Assembly: GCF_003013395.1 (NCBI RefSeq) | Contig: NZ_PXZM01000023.1 | Location: 62,001 to 126,000 of the forward strand | Length of the DNA stretch: 64,000 nt | Reading direction: 5' to 3' | Origin: Brevibacillus fortis | GTDB lineage: Bacteria > Bacillota > Bacilli > Brevibacillales > Brevibacillaceae | Part shown: positions 51,600-59,390 of the stretch, piece after piece | How the letters are laid out: each line of letters begins with the position of its first letter | Position numbering within the stretch: position 1 is the first letter of the stretch | Made by a program: the position numbers and the translations under genes | Notes under the pieces: generated by a model | Told to the model about the DNA's origin: nothing | Seen by the model: the letters and a program-made list of their open reading frames with translations, nothing else | Database searches by the model: none

Positions 51600-51974
51600 A
51601 TGAAGACTTCTCTCAAAGAGATTGCGGTGTCGTTTTTGCAACTAGTGGCGTCGGGGAACGTACGAGAAGCATACCAAAGCTACACAGGTCCGGATTTCCG
51701 CCACCATAATCCTTATTTCCGTGGCGATGCTCATTCACTTATGCTTGCAATGGAAGAGAACGCCGAAAAGAATCCTCATAAAATTCTCGAAGTGAAACGT
51801 GCCATCGAAGAGGGGGATATCGTTGCGGTTCACTCCCATGTGAAGCAAAATCAAGAGGATCTTGGGGGAGCTGTCGTCCATATCTTCCGTTTTCACCACG
51901 ATCGAATCGTCGAATTATGGGATGTAGGTCAGGCCATACCGGAAAATTCCCCCAATGAGAATGGAATGTTTTAA
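51600..51974 (+). CDS. SnoaL-like (NTF2-fold) protein
   Basis: The 124-residue protein has the SnoaL/NTF2 pattern: helices AVSFLQLVASGNVREAYQSY, then FRHHNPYFRGD, and strands ending VVHIFRFHHDRIVELWDVGQ. Relatives include polyketide cyclases and many small proteins of unknown role. AAAGGATG lies upstream of the ATG. The 210 nt before it, between it and the DUF92 gene, show no other gene. Confidence 0.82.
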   Translation: MKTSLKEIAVSFLQLVASGNVREAYQSYTGPDFRHHNPYFRGDAHSLMLAMEENAEKNPHKILEVKRAIEEGDIVAVHSHVKQNQEDLGGAVVHIFRFHHDRIVELWDVGQAIPENSPNENGMF

Positions 51975-51986
51975 AGTAGGATATTG

Positions 51987-52025
51987 TTGTTGAGCTAACT
52001 GGAATCGATAGCTCAACAATAAGAA
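51987..52025 (+). terminator. hairpin after the SnoaL-like gene
   Basis: TTGTTGAGCTA pairs with TAGCTCAACAA. The tail is only moderately T-rich. Confidence 0.6.
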
Positions 52026-52059
52026 TCTTTTCATTCCGAACAACCAACCAAGCAGGTTA

Positions 52060-52263
52060 GAGAAAAAAGAAGAAATAAGCGAAAGTCTTTGGGATACCCA
52101 CCGAAGCCCAATGGAAAAAAAGAAACCTGCCTTTAGCATCCACCTCTGAGATACTTCGCAGAGGCGCGACTTTGGACGCGGGTTTCTTTTTGTCCATGGA
52201 GCTGGGCAGGGATGACCCCCGAGCAGGTAGCCCAAGAACTTGAGCGTTTTCTTCTTTTTTCTC
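52060..52263 (+). other. large nested stem structure (element B), candidate structured RNA
   Basis: The outer stem GAGAAAAAAGAAGAAA (52060-52075) pairs with TTTCTTCTTTTTTCTC (52248-52263). Further in are CTTTGGGATACC/GGTAGCCCAAG, GCCCA/TGGGC and the second long stem 52111-52127/52181-52197. The tip has hairpin CCTCTG/CAGAGG followed by GACTTTGG. An asymmetric internal loop contains GATGACCCCC. The layout parallels element C at 59179-59390 with different stem sequences. The remaining gap up to 52345 holds only the terminator at 52295-52325. Confidence 0.6.
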
Positions 52264-52294
52264 TCCACCACCGAAGGCCCGATCGAAATCAATA

Positions 52295-52325
52295 GAAAAA
52301 AGGCTCCGCGATAATCAGCGAAGCC
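52295..52325 (-). terminator. terminator of the fourth CodA-like gene
   Basis: On the minus strand GGCTTCGC pairs with GCGGAGCC and is followed by six T, 20 nt after the stop codon. Confidence 0.85.
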
Positions 52326-52344
52326 ATTGTATCTACTACTTTGT

Positions 52345-53577
52345 TTATTCCATTCTCTCCAAAGCCCCATGCACAATTTTCCCTTTAAACATAACAGCAG
52401 CCCGACGAGCTTTTCTCGCAATCGCTTCCGCAGAGCAGGAGCTTTCTGCAAACACAATGCTCGCTTCGTCGCCAACCTTTGGCCAGGCACGGTTTCCATC
52501 TTTATCAAGCGTGGTTTTTCCTCCCGTGATGAAGTACAAGGACTGTACCAATGATTTCTCATCCACCCAACGGTAACGCTCGACCAGACGGTTTAACTTA
52601 TCCAGCATATCGCCTGTTCCATATGGCGACCACGAATCGTAGAACCCATCGTAGCCAAGTGCGACATGCACGCCTTTGGCATGAAGCATCGGAACAGGTG
52701 GCATCGCACGATTAATCGGAACTGTCGTTAGGATCATCGTTCCCAGTTTGGACAATCGGTCTGCCATGTCCGAGCTTTCCTCTAAAGACACATCTCCGAG
52801 TGCAAAAGCATGACTGATCGCCATACGATTTTGCCAGCCAGCTTCTTCAGTCAGATCAAGCAGTCTCTTGATCGTATAGAAGCCGAGTGTCCCCGGATCA
52901 TGCAGGTGAATATCGACATCCGCATCTGCTTCCACCGCAATGTCCATCATTTCACGCACGGAGCCTTCCAATTCATTATCGATCCCAGCCGGGTCCAAGC
53001 CCCCAACCAGCGTAGCGCCTTCCTTCATCGCTTGTCTCATCAAGGAGCTTGCTTGTGTACGCAAGAGACCCTGCTGAGGGAAAGCAACGATCTCATAAGT
53101 CAGACGATCGCTGTATTCTTCCAGGGCTGCACGCACACCCTCCAAGTTTTTCAGGCCGATGTATGGATCGATGTTGACGTGTGTGCGCACATGCGTAGCA
53201 CCGCCTTTGATATGCCACTGTAACATTGCTTGCGCGCGCTCTTTGGTCGTCCCAGTCATCAGCGGCATTTCGGTTGCTTCGAACTCCAAGCGATCGATCA
53301 GCTTTTTCGGAGGGAGGCAAGATTTCCAGGTTGCGCCCGCATACGTTTTATCCAGATGGTTATGCTTCTCGACAAAAGAGGGGAGGGCCAATAAACCTTT
53401 TGCATCTTCTTGCGGTAAAGTGGTGTCGAGTGGTTCGTTCGCCGATACGATCTCTGCGATTTTGCCGTCTTCGATTTTCAAATGACAGATTTCTGAGATT
53501 GTGTGAAAGACGCCATCGTCTCCTGTTTCAAATCCTTTATCGAGACAAACGTTGGTTAACCAAAAAGCTTGCATCAC
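52345..53577 (-). CDS. CodA-like amidohydrolase, paralogue 4
   Basis: The 410-residue protein is a full-length paralogue of the three at 36213-39945, located 12 kb away on the other strand. Ligands are EKHNHLDK, IHLHDPGTLG, ISHAFALGD and GYDGFYDSW, and FPQQG keeps the Gln. It is most like paralogue 1 at ISHAFALGD and the first metal motif. It is divergent from another amidohydrolase (53863). Its upstream DNA carries the same phased repeat as the other amidohydrolase promoters, so it is probably under the same control. Confidence 0.85.
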   Translation of the reverse strand: MMQAFWLTNVCLDKGFETGDDGVFHTISEICHLKIEDGKIAEIVSANEPLDTTLPQEDAKGLLALPSFVEKHNHLDKTYAGATWKSCLPPKKLIDRLEFEATEMPLMTGTTKERAQAMLQWHIKGGATHVRTHVNIDPYIGLKNLEGVRAALEEYSDRLTYEIVAFPQQGLLRTQASSLMRQAMKEGATLVGGLDPAGIDNELEGSVREMMDIAVEADADVDIHLHDPGTLGFYTIKRLLDLTEEAGWQNRMAISHAFALGDVSLEESSDMADRLSKLGTMILTTVPINRAMPPVPMLHAKGVHVALGYDGFYDSWSPYGTGDMLDKLNRLVERYRWVDEKSLVQSLYFITGGKTTLDKDGNRAWPKVGDEASIVFAESSCSAEAIARKARRAAVMFKGKIVHGALERME

Positions 53578-53667
53578 TAGAAATCAGCCCTTTCTCTATC
53601 TTACAAATAGTGGATGAGAGTCAAGTCTAGCTGTCTAAGTTAATTGTAGTGAATATTTCGAACAAGG

Positions 53668-53705
53668 TTGTTCATCTTTTTTACTAGTTTTTGCATGATC
53701 TTTAC
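53668..53705 (-). promoter_or_regulatory. phased direct repeats upstream of amidohydrolase paralogue 4
   Basis: Read on the minus strand, GTAAAGATCATGCAAAA (53705-53689) is followed exactly 21 nt later by GTAAAAAAGATGAACAA (53684-53668). The orientation is toward the paralogue 4 gene, as in the other two promoters. Confidence 0.55.
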
Positions 53706-53740
53706 GTATTGTGTGGAATCTTGCTTGTTTTCGAAAAGGA

Positions 53741-53778
53741 GTAAAGATTGTGCAAATACATGTAAAGTTATTGAAACA
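53741..53778 (+). promoter_or_regulatory. phased direct repeats upstream of the amidohydrolase at 53863
   Basis: GTAAAGATTGTGCAAAT (53741-53757) is identical to the unit at 36126-36142. A second unit, GTAAAGTTATTGAAACA, starts 21 nt later at 53762. A TATAAT box follows at about 53798. Confidence 0.6.
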
Positions 53779-53862
53779 ATTTTTACAGAATATTTCCTAT
53801 AATGATAGAAGGATACAATGGAGTGGAGATGCCTGGAACGAGAAAGAGTAGGGAGGATCATC

Positions 53863-55332
53863 ATGAAAAAGAAAATAACCGCAAAATATGTCATCGGTTT
53901 TGACGGCGAAGATCATGTGATTATCAAAGATGGGGAAGTCGTTTACGAGAACGACACCATTGTGTATGTGGGGCACCATTTTGATGGTGAGGTAGATGAA
54001 GTGATCGATGCTGGCAATGCAGTAGTCAGTCCGGGCTTCATTGACCTAAATGCGTTAGGGGACATTGATCACGACATCGTACATCTGGAGCAAGCTTCTG
54101 ACAGAAACAAAAACATGCTCTGGTCGGAAGAATACTACCGCAAAGGCTATCATGAGGTAATGACCCCAGAGGAAGAGGCGTTCAAATCCCTTTACGCCTA
54201 CAGTCAACTGATTCTAAACGGAGTAACGACAGCGATGCCGATTACATCCGTATTTTACAAGCTTTGGGCGGAAACGTATGAGGAGCTGGCAGCCGCAGCC
54301 GACCATGCAGGACGCTTGGGCTTGCGCATGTACATGGGGCCGAGCTATCAATCTGGTATGCGTGTCGTGAAGGCAAATGGAGAGATCGAAGTCCTGTGGA
54401 ACGAAGCCGAAGGTCAAGCAGGTCTGGAGCGGGCTGTACAATTCGTCAAAGATTTCGATGGGGCTCACAACGGACTCATCCGTGGAATGCTGGCGCCAGA
54501 GCGAATCGAGTCACAGTCTGTGGAGAATTTGATCAACACAAAGCGCTACAGCGAGGAGCTCGGATGTCCAATCCGTCTGCATGCTGCACAAGGTCTCTAT
54601 GAATATACGGAAATCCATCGTCGTCATAACCAATCACCGATTCAGTTCCTACATGAGATCGGCTTCCTCGGAAAGAGAACGGCGATTCCGCACGCCCATT
54701 TCATCCCAGGCTTTAGTAAGGCGAAAATCGGTGAGGGAGACGACTTGGCGATCCTCCAAGAGACAGGTACGACTGTGATTCACTGCCCGCTCGTAGTCGG
54801 CCGCCACGGCGAGGCACTCGAATCGTTTGCCCGTTACAAGCGTCGTAGCGTCAACATCGCGATTGGAACCGATACGTTCCCACCTGACTTCATCCAAAAC
54901 ATTCGCACAGCCAGCATGCTGTCCCGCTTGGTGGAAGGCGATGTCGCAGATTCCAGCTACGCGGACATTTACCGCGCAGCGACATTGGGCGGCGCACGTT
55001 TCCTTGGCAGAGACGATCTGGGACGATTGGCGCCGGGGGCAAAAGCAGATATAATTGCGATCGATCTGGACGGTTTCCACATGGGTGCGGTAGATGATCC
55101 GATTCGTACGATTATTACGTGCGGCTCAGGCCGTGATGTGAAGCTCTCAATCATCGCTGGGCGCACCGTAATGAAAGACCGCCTCTTGCCAGGAGTTGAT
55201 CTGGAAGAGATCAAAGCAAAGGGACAGCGTTACTTTGACAAAATGCGTCTGGGCTACGTCGAGCGCGACTATCAACAGCTGGGAGAAAAAGAACTGTTCA
55301 AGCCTTCTTTCCCCATTGTGAGCAAACCATAG
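53863..55332 (+). CDS. amidohydrolase-superfamily protein lacking the HxH metal motif
   Basis: The 489-residue protein has the composite beta-sandwich/TIM-barrel layout of AtzA/TrzN-type amidohydrolases. It has VISPGFIDLNALGD-like residues at 55-67, IRLHAAQG near 238, IPHAHFIPG near 274, GTDTFPPD near 332 and LGRLAPGAKADIIAID near 380. At the place of the invariant HxH it has N63-A64-L65, so the two N-terminal metal ligands are absent, while the later His and Asp are kept. Either it uses another metal arrangement or it has lost hydrolysis. The start ATG follows GGGAGGA by 6 nt. It shares a promoter motif with the CodA-like genes. Confidence 0.83.
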   Translation: MKKKITAKYVIGFDGEDHVIIKDGEVVYENDTIVYVGHHFDGEVDEVIDAGNAVVSPGFIDLNALGDIDHDIVHLEQASDRNKNMLWSEEYYRKGYHEVMTPEEEAFKSLYAYSQLILNGVTTAMPITSVFYKLWAETYEELAAAADHAGRLGLRMYMGPSYQSGMRVVKANGEIEVLWNEAEGQAGLERAVQFVKDFDGAHNGLIRGMLAPERIESQSVENLINTKRYSEELGCPIRLHAAQGLYEYTEIHRRHNQSPIQFLHEIGFLGKRTAIPHAHFIPGFSKAKIGEGDDLAILQETGTTVIHCPLVVGRHGEALESFARYKRRSVNIAIGTDTFPPDFIQNIRTASMLSRLVEGDVADSSYADIYRAATLGGARFLGRDDLGRLAPGAKADIIAIDLDGFHMGAVDDPIRTIITCGSGRDVKLSIIAGRTVMKDRLLPGVDLEEIKAKGQRYFDKMRLGYVERDYQQLGEKELFKPSFPIVSKP

Positions 55333-55348
55333 TTTAAGCAAAAGGAAG

Positions 55349-55387
55349 AAGCACAATCTGCTAGAAACGGCGGATTGTGCTTTTTTG
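55349..55387. terminator. bidirectional terminator between amidohydrolase and SDR genes
   Basis: AAGCACAATC pairs with GATTGTGCTT and is followed by T on the plus strand. The minus side is A/T-rich too. Confidence 0.8.
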
Positions 55388-55400
55388 GTTACCGACTTCT

Positions 55401-56183
55401 TTACCGTATGAACCCGCCTTCGGAATGCATAATCTGCCCCGTAATCCATTCCGCTTCGTCACTCGCCAGAAAAGCGACCAGACGTGCTGCATCCTCGGGC
55501 TGTCCGATTCGTCCGAATGGAAATTGCTGCAAAAGGTATTGCTTGATTTCTTCGTTCATCCAGCCTGAGTCGGTGGGACCAGGATTTACAGCGTTGACAG
55601 TAATCCCTCGCGTAGCTACTTCGGCAGCGAGTGTAGTCGTCAGGGCATCCACAGCTCCTTTTGTTGTGGCATACGCGATCTCACCGACCATTGCGCCTTT
55701 GGATTGACCGGAAGTCATGTTGATGATTCGTCCTCCACGTTGTTGAGAGAAGCGACGTGCAAATTCCACACTGAGCATCGTGGTTGCCCGCACATTGATG
55801 GCATAATGTGCGTCCAGACTGGCAATATCTAGTGCCTCGTAGCCGTCATTTGTCGAGTAGCAAGCATTGTTGACGAGGATGCTTGGTTCGCCCAGTTGTG
55901 CCGAAGCTACGTCGAGCACCTCCTTGTAGGCATCAGGCTGTGACAGATCGATCTCGATCCCTGCACATCTGACTCCATAGCCTCTGATCTCGTCCTGCAA
56001 AATGGCGGGTTCATCTTTTTGAATCCCATGCGCCATGGATTGGTCATATGCGGTCCAGAACGTATGAAAAATATCGACGCCGTGTGAGGCAAGCCTTTTA
56101 CAGATAGCAGCCCCAATCCCTTGAAGGCGGCTGGCACCTGTGACAATGGCAATTTTTCCGTGCAAGCGAAGGTGTGTCGTCAT
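55401..56183 (-). CDS. short-chain dehydrogenase/reductase (SDR)
   Basis: The 260-residue SDR has the cofactor motif TGASRLQGIG (15-24, a slightly extended form of TGxxxGIG), VNNAC in place of NNAG, the catalytic Ser region INMTSGQSKG and YATTK with the active Tyr and Lys. The C-terminus WITGQIMHSEGGFIR is typical of FabG-like members. AGGAGGG precedes two adjacent ATGs, of which the second (56183) has the better spacing. The substrate is unknown, and no partner genes point to a pathway. Confidence 0.87.
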   Translation of the reverse strand: MTTHLRLHGKIAIVTGASRLQGIGAAICKRLASHGVDIFHTFWTAYDQSMAHGIQKDEPAILQDEIRGYGVRCAGIEIDLSQPDAYKEVLDVASAQLGEPSILVNNACYSTNDGYEALDIASLDAHYAINVRATTMLSVEFARRFSQQRGGRIINMTSGQSKGAMVGEIAYATTKGAVDALTTTLAAEVATRGITVNAVNPGPTDSGWMNEEIKQYLLQQFPFGRIGQPEDAARLVAFLASDEAEWITGQIMHSEGGFIR

Positions 56184-56417
56184 CATTATCCCTCCTCATC
56201 TTTGTCTATTCTACCTTTTCGGTACGACGATTGCTTTCATCCTGCATGATAGAAAAAATCATATATCGCGAAAAAATAACGAAGTTTTCGCTAAATGTAA
56301 GGAATTTGTGTCCCTACGAGAAACTTACGCTGGAAATCATGCAAAATTGTTGCTATTTTGTATATATAGGAAGTTGTTCAAGAAATAGTGGATTTAATAC
56401 TAAGGGAGATGTAGAAG

Positions 56418-57491
56418 ATGGAGTGTCAGTTAACAATTACCCGGACAGAACAGAAAAAAGAGAAGCCCGCATCTGACAAGCTGGGGTTCGGTGTTCATTT
56501 TACCGATCATATGTTCACCATGGATTACACAGAAGGTAAAGGATGGCATGATCCACAAATTGTCGCTTACTCTCCGCTGACACTGGACCCGGCAGCAATG
56601 GTGTTCCATTACGGGCAAGCTGTATTTGAGGGGTTAAAAGCTTATCGCAATCAAGAGGGCAAGGTTCGCTTGTTCCGTCCTGATCAAAATTTCAAGCGTA
56701 TGAACCGTTCACTGGAGCGTATGAGCATGCCATTGATCGACGAAGAATTCATGGTCGAGGCATTGAAGCAGCTGGTGGCGGTCGATAAAGAATGGATTCC
56801 AACAGAAAGCGGACAGTCTCTCTACATTCGTCCTTTCGTAATCGCGACAGAGCCATGCTTTGGAGTGCGCGCTTCGCATACGTACAAATTGGTGATCGTC
56901 TTGTCGCCGGTTGGAGCGTACTATGCAGGTGGCATGCAGCCCGTTAAAATTTACGTAGAAAACAACTATGTTCGTGCGGTAAGAGGCGGAACAGGAAACG
57001 CAAAAGTAGCAGGTAACTACGCAGGCGGTCTGAAAGCACAAGTAGAAGCGAAGGAAAAAGGCTATGAGCAAGTGTTGTGGCTCGACGGCGTAGAGAACAA
57101 ATATATTGAAGAAGTAGGCAGTATGAACGTGTTCTTCAAGGTAAAAGGCGAAGTGTGGACCCCTGCTTTGAACGGCAGTATCCTGGAGGGTATCACGAGA
57201 GATTCGACGATCCAATTGCTCAAGGACTGGGGAATTCCAGTTGTAGAGAAGCGGATCTCCATGGAAGACCTGCATACCGCTTACGTCAACGGTGAGCTGG
57301 AAGAAGCATTCGGTACCGGAACAGCGGCAGTTATTTCCCCAGTCGGTGATCTGAACTGGAACGGACATCAGATGATCATTAACGGTGAAAAAACAGGCGA
57401 GTTGACGACAAGACTGTACGACACAATGACAGGCATTCAATACGGTGAGCGTGAAGACAAGTTTGGCTGGTCGGTAGAAGTGACAGAATAA
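56418..57491 (+). CDS. ilvE: branched-chain amino acid aminotransferase
   Basis: The 357-residue fold-type IV PLP enzyme belongs to the longer (class II, ilvE2/ybgE-ywaA) branch. It has QAVFEGLKAYR at 67-77, GGTGNAK with the PLP lysine at 196 in NAKVAGNYAGG, and EVGSMNVFF. It transfers amino groups in the last step of Leu, Ile and Val synthesis and the first of their breakdown. GGGAGATG lies upstream of the ATG. The 230 nt before it include TTGTTC and AATACT as a possible promoter. No T-box is present. It stands alone, with its own terminator. Confidence 0.93.
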   Translation: MECQLTITRTEQKKEKPASDKLGFGVHFTDHMFTMDYTEGKGWHDPQIVAYSPLTLDPAAMVFHYGQAVFEGLKAYRNQEGKVRLFRPDQNFKRMNRSLERMSMPLIDEEFMVEALKQLVAVDKEWIPTESGQSLYIRPFVIATEPCFGVRASHTYKLVIVLSPVGAYYAGGMQPVKIYVENNYVRAVRGGTGNAKVAGNYAGGLKAQVEAKEKGYEQVLWLDGVENKYIEEVGSMNVFFKVKGEVWTPALNGSILEGITRDSTIQLLKDWGIPVVEKRISMEDLHTAYVNGELEEAFGTGTAAVISPVGDLNWNGHQMIINGEKTGELTTRLYDTMTGIQYGEREDKFGWSVEVTE

Positions 57492-57506
57492 TCACGCCAA
57501 TAATAC

Positions 57507-57552
57507 AAAAGGCATGGCCCTTTCTTTTTCGGAAGAGGGCTATGCCTTTTTT
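57507..57552 (+). terminator. terminator of ilvE
   Basis: AAAAGGCATGGCCCT pairs with AGGGCTATGCCTTTT (one mismatch), followed by T. Confidence 0.88.
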
Positions 57553-57580
57553 GATCACAAGAAAAAGGAGGAGAATCACC

Positions 57581-57616
57581 ATGATCATCAGTAAGTCGCA
57601 GTATTTCACCTATTGA
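57581..57616 (+). CDS. possible 11-residue micro-ORF upstream of the FadR-like gene
   Basis: AAGGAGGAG followed 7 nt later by ATG opens MIISKSQYFTY and then stops inside the -35 box of the next promoter. The ribosome site is better than that of most genes here, but the peptide is tiny and may be a relic. Confidence 0.2.
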   Translation: MIISKSQYFTY

Positions 57617-57641
57617 CAGGGGGTGTGCAAAATACTACCAT
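57613..57641 (+). promoter_or_regulatory. promoter of the FadR-like operon
   Basis: TTGACA (57613-57618), 17 nt, TACCAT (57636-57641). The downstream edge abuts the palindrome at 57644-57656. Confidence 0.6.
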
Positions 57642-57643
57642 TC

Positions 57644-57656
57644 GTGGTAATACCAC
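57644..57656. promoter_or_regulatory. FadR/GntR-type operator
   Basis: GTGGTA-A-TACCAC is a perfect 13-bp palindrome containing TGGT-N3-ACCA, the same half-sites as the FadR consensus TGGTCNGACCA. It is placed at the transcription start, suited to self-repression. Confidence 0.7.
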
Positions 57657-57695
57657 AAAAAAATGTTGTAGGACCAGCAGTGGAGGGAGGCGACA

Positions 57696-58412
57696 ATGAC
57701 ATCGGAGAAAAAAGGGGGAAAGAAAGAACGGGCGTCGGATCAAATTGAGATGAAATTAATCAAGGCAATTTTGACCCGAGAATATCCTACAGGAAGTACG
57801 CTGCGGCCGGAACGGGAGTTGGCAGAGTACTACGGGGTAGGTCGGCCAACCGTTAGAGAAGCACTGCAACGCTTGGAAAGAGATGGCTGGATCACTGTGC
57901 GGAAAGGACATCCGGCTATTGTCAACGATTATTGGCATCAAGGCAATGTAATGACCCTTGTCCATATCATTCAAAACCACGACGATGTTACGGATGAGTT
58001 TATTTCGTACTTGCTGGAACTGCGGATATCGTTGGCACCCGTTTACATTCGTAACGCGGTTGCTGCTCATCAGCCGAAGGTAGTCGCATTGCTTGCCAAT
58101 CTCGATCAACTGAAACCTGATGCTGTTTCTTATGCAGCGTTTGACTGGGAGCTGCAGAAAAATCTGACGAGGCTTTCCCCAAATCCTATCTATTTACTGA
58201 TTGTAAACAGTTTTGACTCCTTTTACCTAAAAATGGCGCGAAGGTATTTTTCCATCCCGGAACACCGCGAGGCATCTTGGCACTATTACCATGAACTGTT
58301 GAACGTCGCTTTACAGGGAGATTTCATCGAAGCAGAGCGTGTAGCCAGAAAGGCAATGGAAAAAAGTTTGGAGCTGTGGAGAAACCGAACCGTGTTGGAA
58401 CAAGACAAGTGA
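57696..58412 (+). CDS. FadR-like GntR family regulator
   Basis: The 238-residue protein has a GntR winged helix (LRPERELAEYYGVGRPTVREALQRLERDGW, about 36-65) and an all-helical C-terminal domain. RDGWITVRKGHPAIVNDYW and NPIYLLIVNSFDSFYLKMARRYFS match enterobacterial FadR better than the general FCD group (recognised by eye). FadR releases DNA on binding long-chain acyl-CoA. The gene is followed after 25 nt by a fatty-acid hydroxylase and has a FadR-type palindrome at its promoter, so a lipid-responsive switch is likely. Confidence 0.82.
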   Translation: MTSEKKGGKKERASDQIEMKLIKAILTREYPTGSTLRPERELAEYYGVGRPTVREALQRLERDGWITVRKGHPAIVNDYWHQGNVMTLVHIIQNHDDVTDEFISYLLELRISLAPVYIRNAVAAHQPKVVALLANLDQLKPDAVSYAAFDWELQKNLTRLSPNPIYLLIVNSFDSFYLKMARRYFSIPEHREASWHYYHELLNVALQGDFIEAERVARKAMEKSLELWRNRTVLEQDK

Positions 58413-58437
58413 AGGAATACAAGAGGAGGGCGTTCTG

Positions 58438-59070
58438 TTGAAGGCAAAGTATCTGAAGGAATTCTTTACGTTTCCGGATATCCTCATCATGAGCATTCTA
58501 TTCCTAATTAGCTTGTCTTTCACTATTTCTGAATGGTACGTGCTGGAAACATGGCTGGCACTCGTGGCGGGGATGATTGGATATGCGGCAAGCGAATACT
58601 TGATTCATCGATTTCTCTTTCACCTCAAACCGCCTCGAAATCCATTTTTTCTTCATTTGTTAAAGCGCTTACATTATGATCATCACGCCGATCCGAACAA
58701 CTTGCACCTGTTGTTCTTACCTGTGTGGTACAGCATGCCGCTCATTGCAGGAACCGGAGGCATTTGTTATCTGCTTACTTCCGACGTGATTATGACCAAT
58801 GCCTTTGTTACAGGCGTGATAGGATTTCTGCTATTTTATGAATGGACGCATTATATCGCCCATCGTCCTGTTCAACCCATATCCCCATGGGGGCGCTGGA
58901 TGAAAAAGCTCCATCTATGGCATCACTTCAAAAATGAACATTATTGGTACGGTGTTACCAGCCCTGTTTTTGACGTCATGCTGGGAACTTACAAGAATGA
59001 ACAGGACGTCGAGAAAAGTTCGACGGTGAGGGATCTGGAAAGACGATGGGACAAAGATGTTGAACTGTAA
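58438..59070 (+). CDS. fatty-acid hydroxylase / sterol desaturase family enzyme
   Basis: The 210-residue membrane di-iron enzyme has about four helices and the full set of histidine boxes: HRFLFH at 57-62, HYDHH at 79-83, HYIAH near 142 and HLWHHFKNEHYWYG near 160-173. Bacterial and eukaryotic relatives (FAH1/Scs7-like) hydroxylate acyl chains of lipids. The TTG start has AGAGGAGGG 7 nt upstream. It is co-transcribed with the FadR-like regulator, which probably controls it by acyl-CoA. The electron donor is not encoded nearby. Confidence 0.88.
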   Translation: MKAKYLKEFFTFPDILIMSILFLISLSFTISEWYVLETWLALVAGMIGYAASEYLIHRFLFHLKPPRNPFFLHLLKRLHYDHHADPNNLHLLFLPVWYSMPLIAGTGGICYLLTSDVIMTNAFVTGVIGFLLFYEWTHYIAHRPVQPISPWGRWMKKLHLWHHFKNEHYWYGVTSPVFDVMLGTYKNEQDVEKSSTVRDLERRWDKDVEL

Positions 59071-59106
59071 ATGACTAAAGAGCATATTTTAACATCTTTT
59101 GCACAG

Positions 59107-59135
59107 CCATCCCTTTTTTGAGGGATGGTTTTTTT
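59107..59135 (+). terminator. terminator of the FadR-like/hydroxylase operon
   Basis: CCATCCCT-TTTTTG-AGGGATGG followed by seven T. Confidence 0.9.
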
Positions 59136-59178
59136 CTACCTAAGATTTAGAAGCTATCGATAAACCGCCAAAGCTGCT

Positions 59179-59390
59179 GAGAAGAAAAAGCACAGGGCTC
59201 GCAGACCTTGACAACGCCTACCCAGTCGGAACTTCAAAAAGGGGACCACGCTTGTCGAACACTTCTTCTTTGAGACCCTTCCGCCCGTAGGGTGGCTTTG
59301 GCTCGACGGTCCCCTTTTTGAAGTGTAGACGGACAGTGAATCCCCCCTGCTGGCGTGTCAGAGTCGAAGAGAACTGTGCTTTTTCTTCTC
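59179..59390 (+). other. large nested stem structure (element C), candidate structured RNA
   Basis: The outer stem is 59179-59195 paired perfectly with 59374-59390 (17 bp, GAGAAGAAAAAGCACAG). The second stem is TGACAACGCC/GGCGTGTCA (one bulge). The third is 59231-59247 paired perfectly with 59308-59324 (17 bp, ACTTCAAAAAGGGGACC). The tip has GTCGA/TCGAC, ACCCT/AGGGT and GGCTTTGG. An asymmetric loop contains GTGAATCCCCCC. There is no T tract and no open reading frame of note. It fills the gap before recQ and parallels element B. Confidence 0.6.

Noticed and set aside
56187-56417. A T-box or attenuator before ilvE
   Set aside because: No AGGGTGG box, specifier-type stem or terminator hairpin is present in the 230-nt leader.
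59179-59390. Elements B and C as miniature transposons
   Set aside because: Their end stems differ in sequence and no target duplications are apparent, so shared terminal repeats are lacking.
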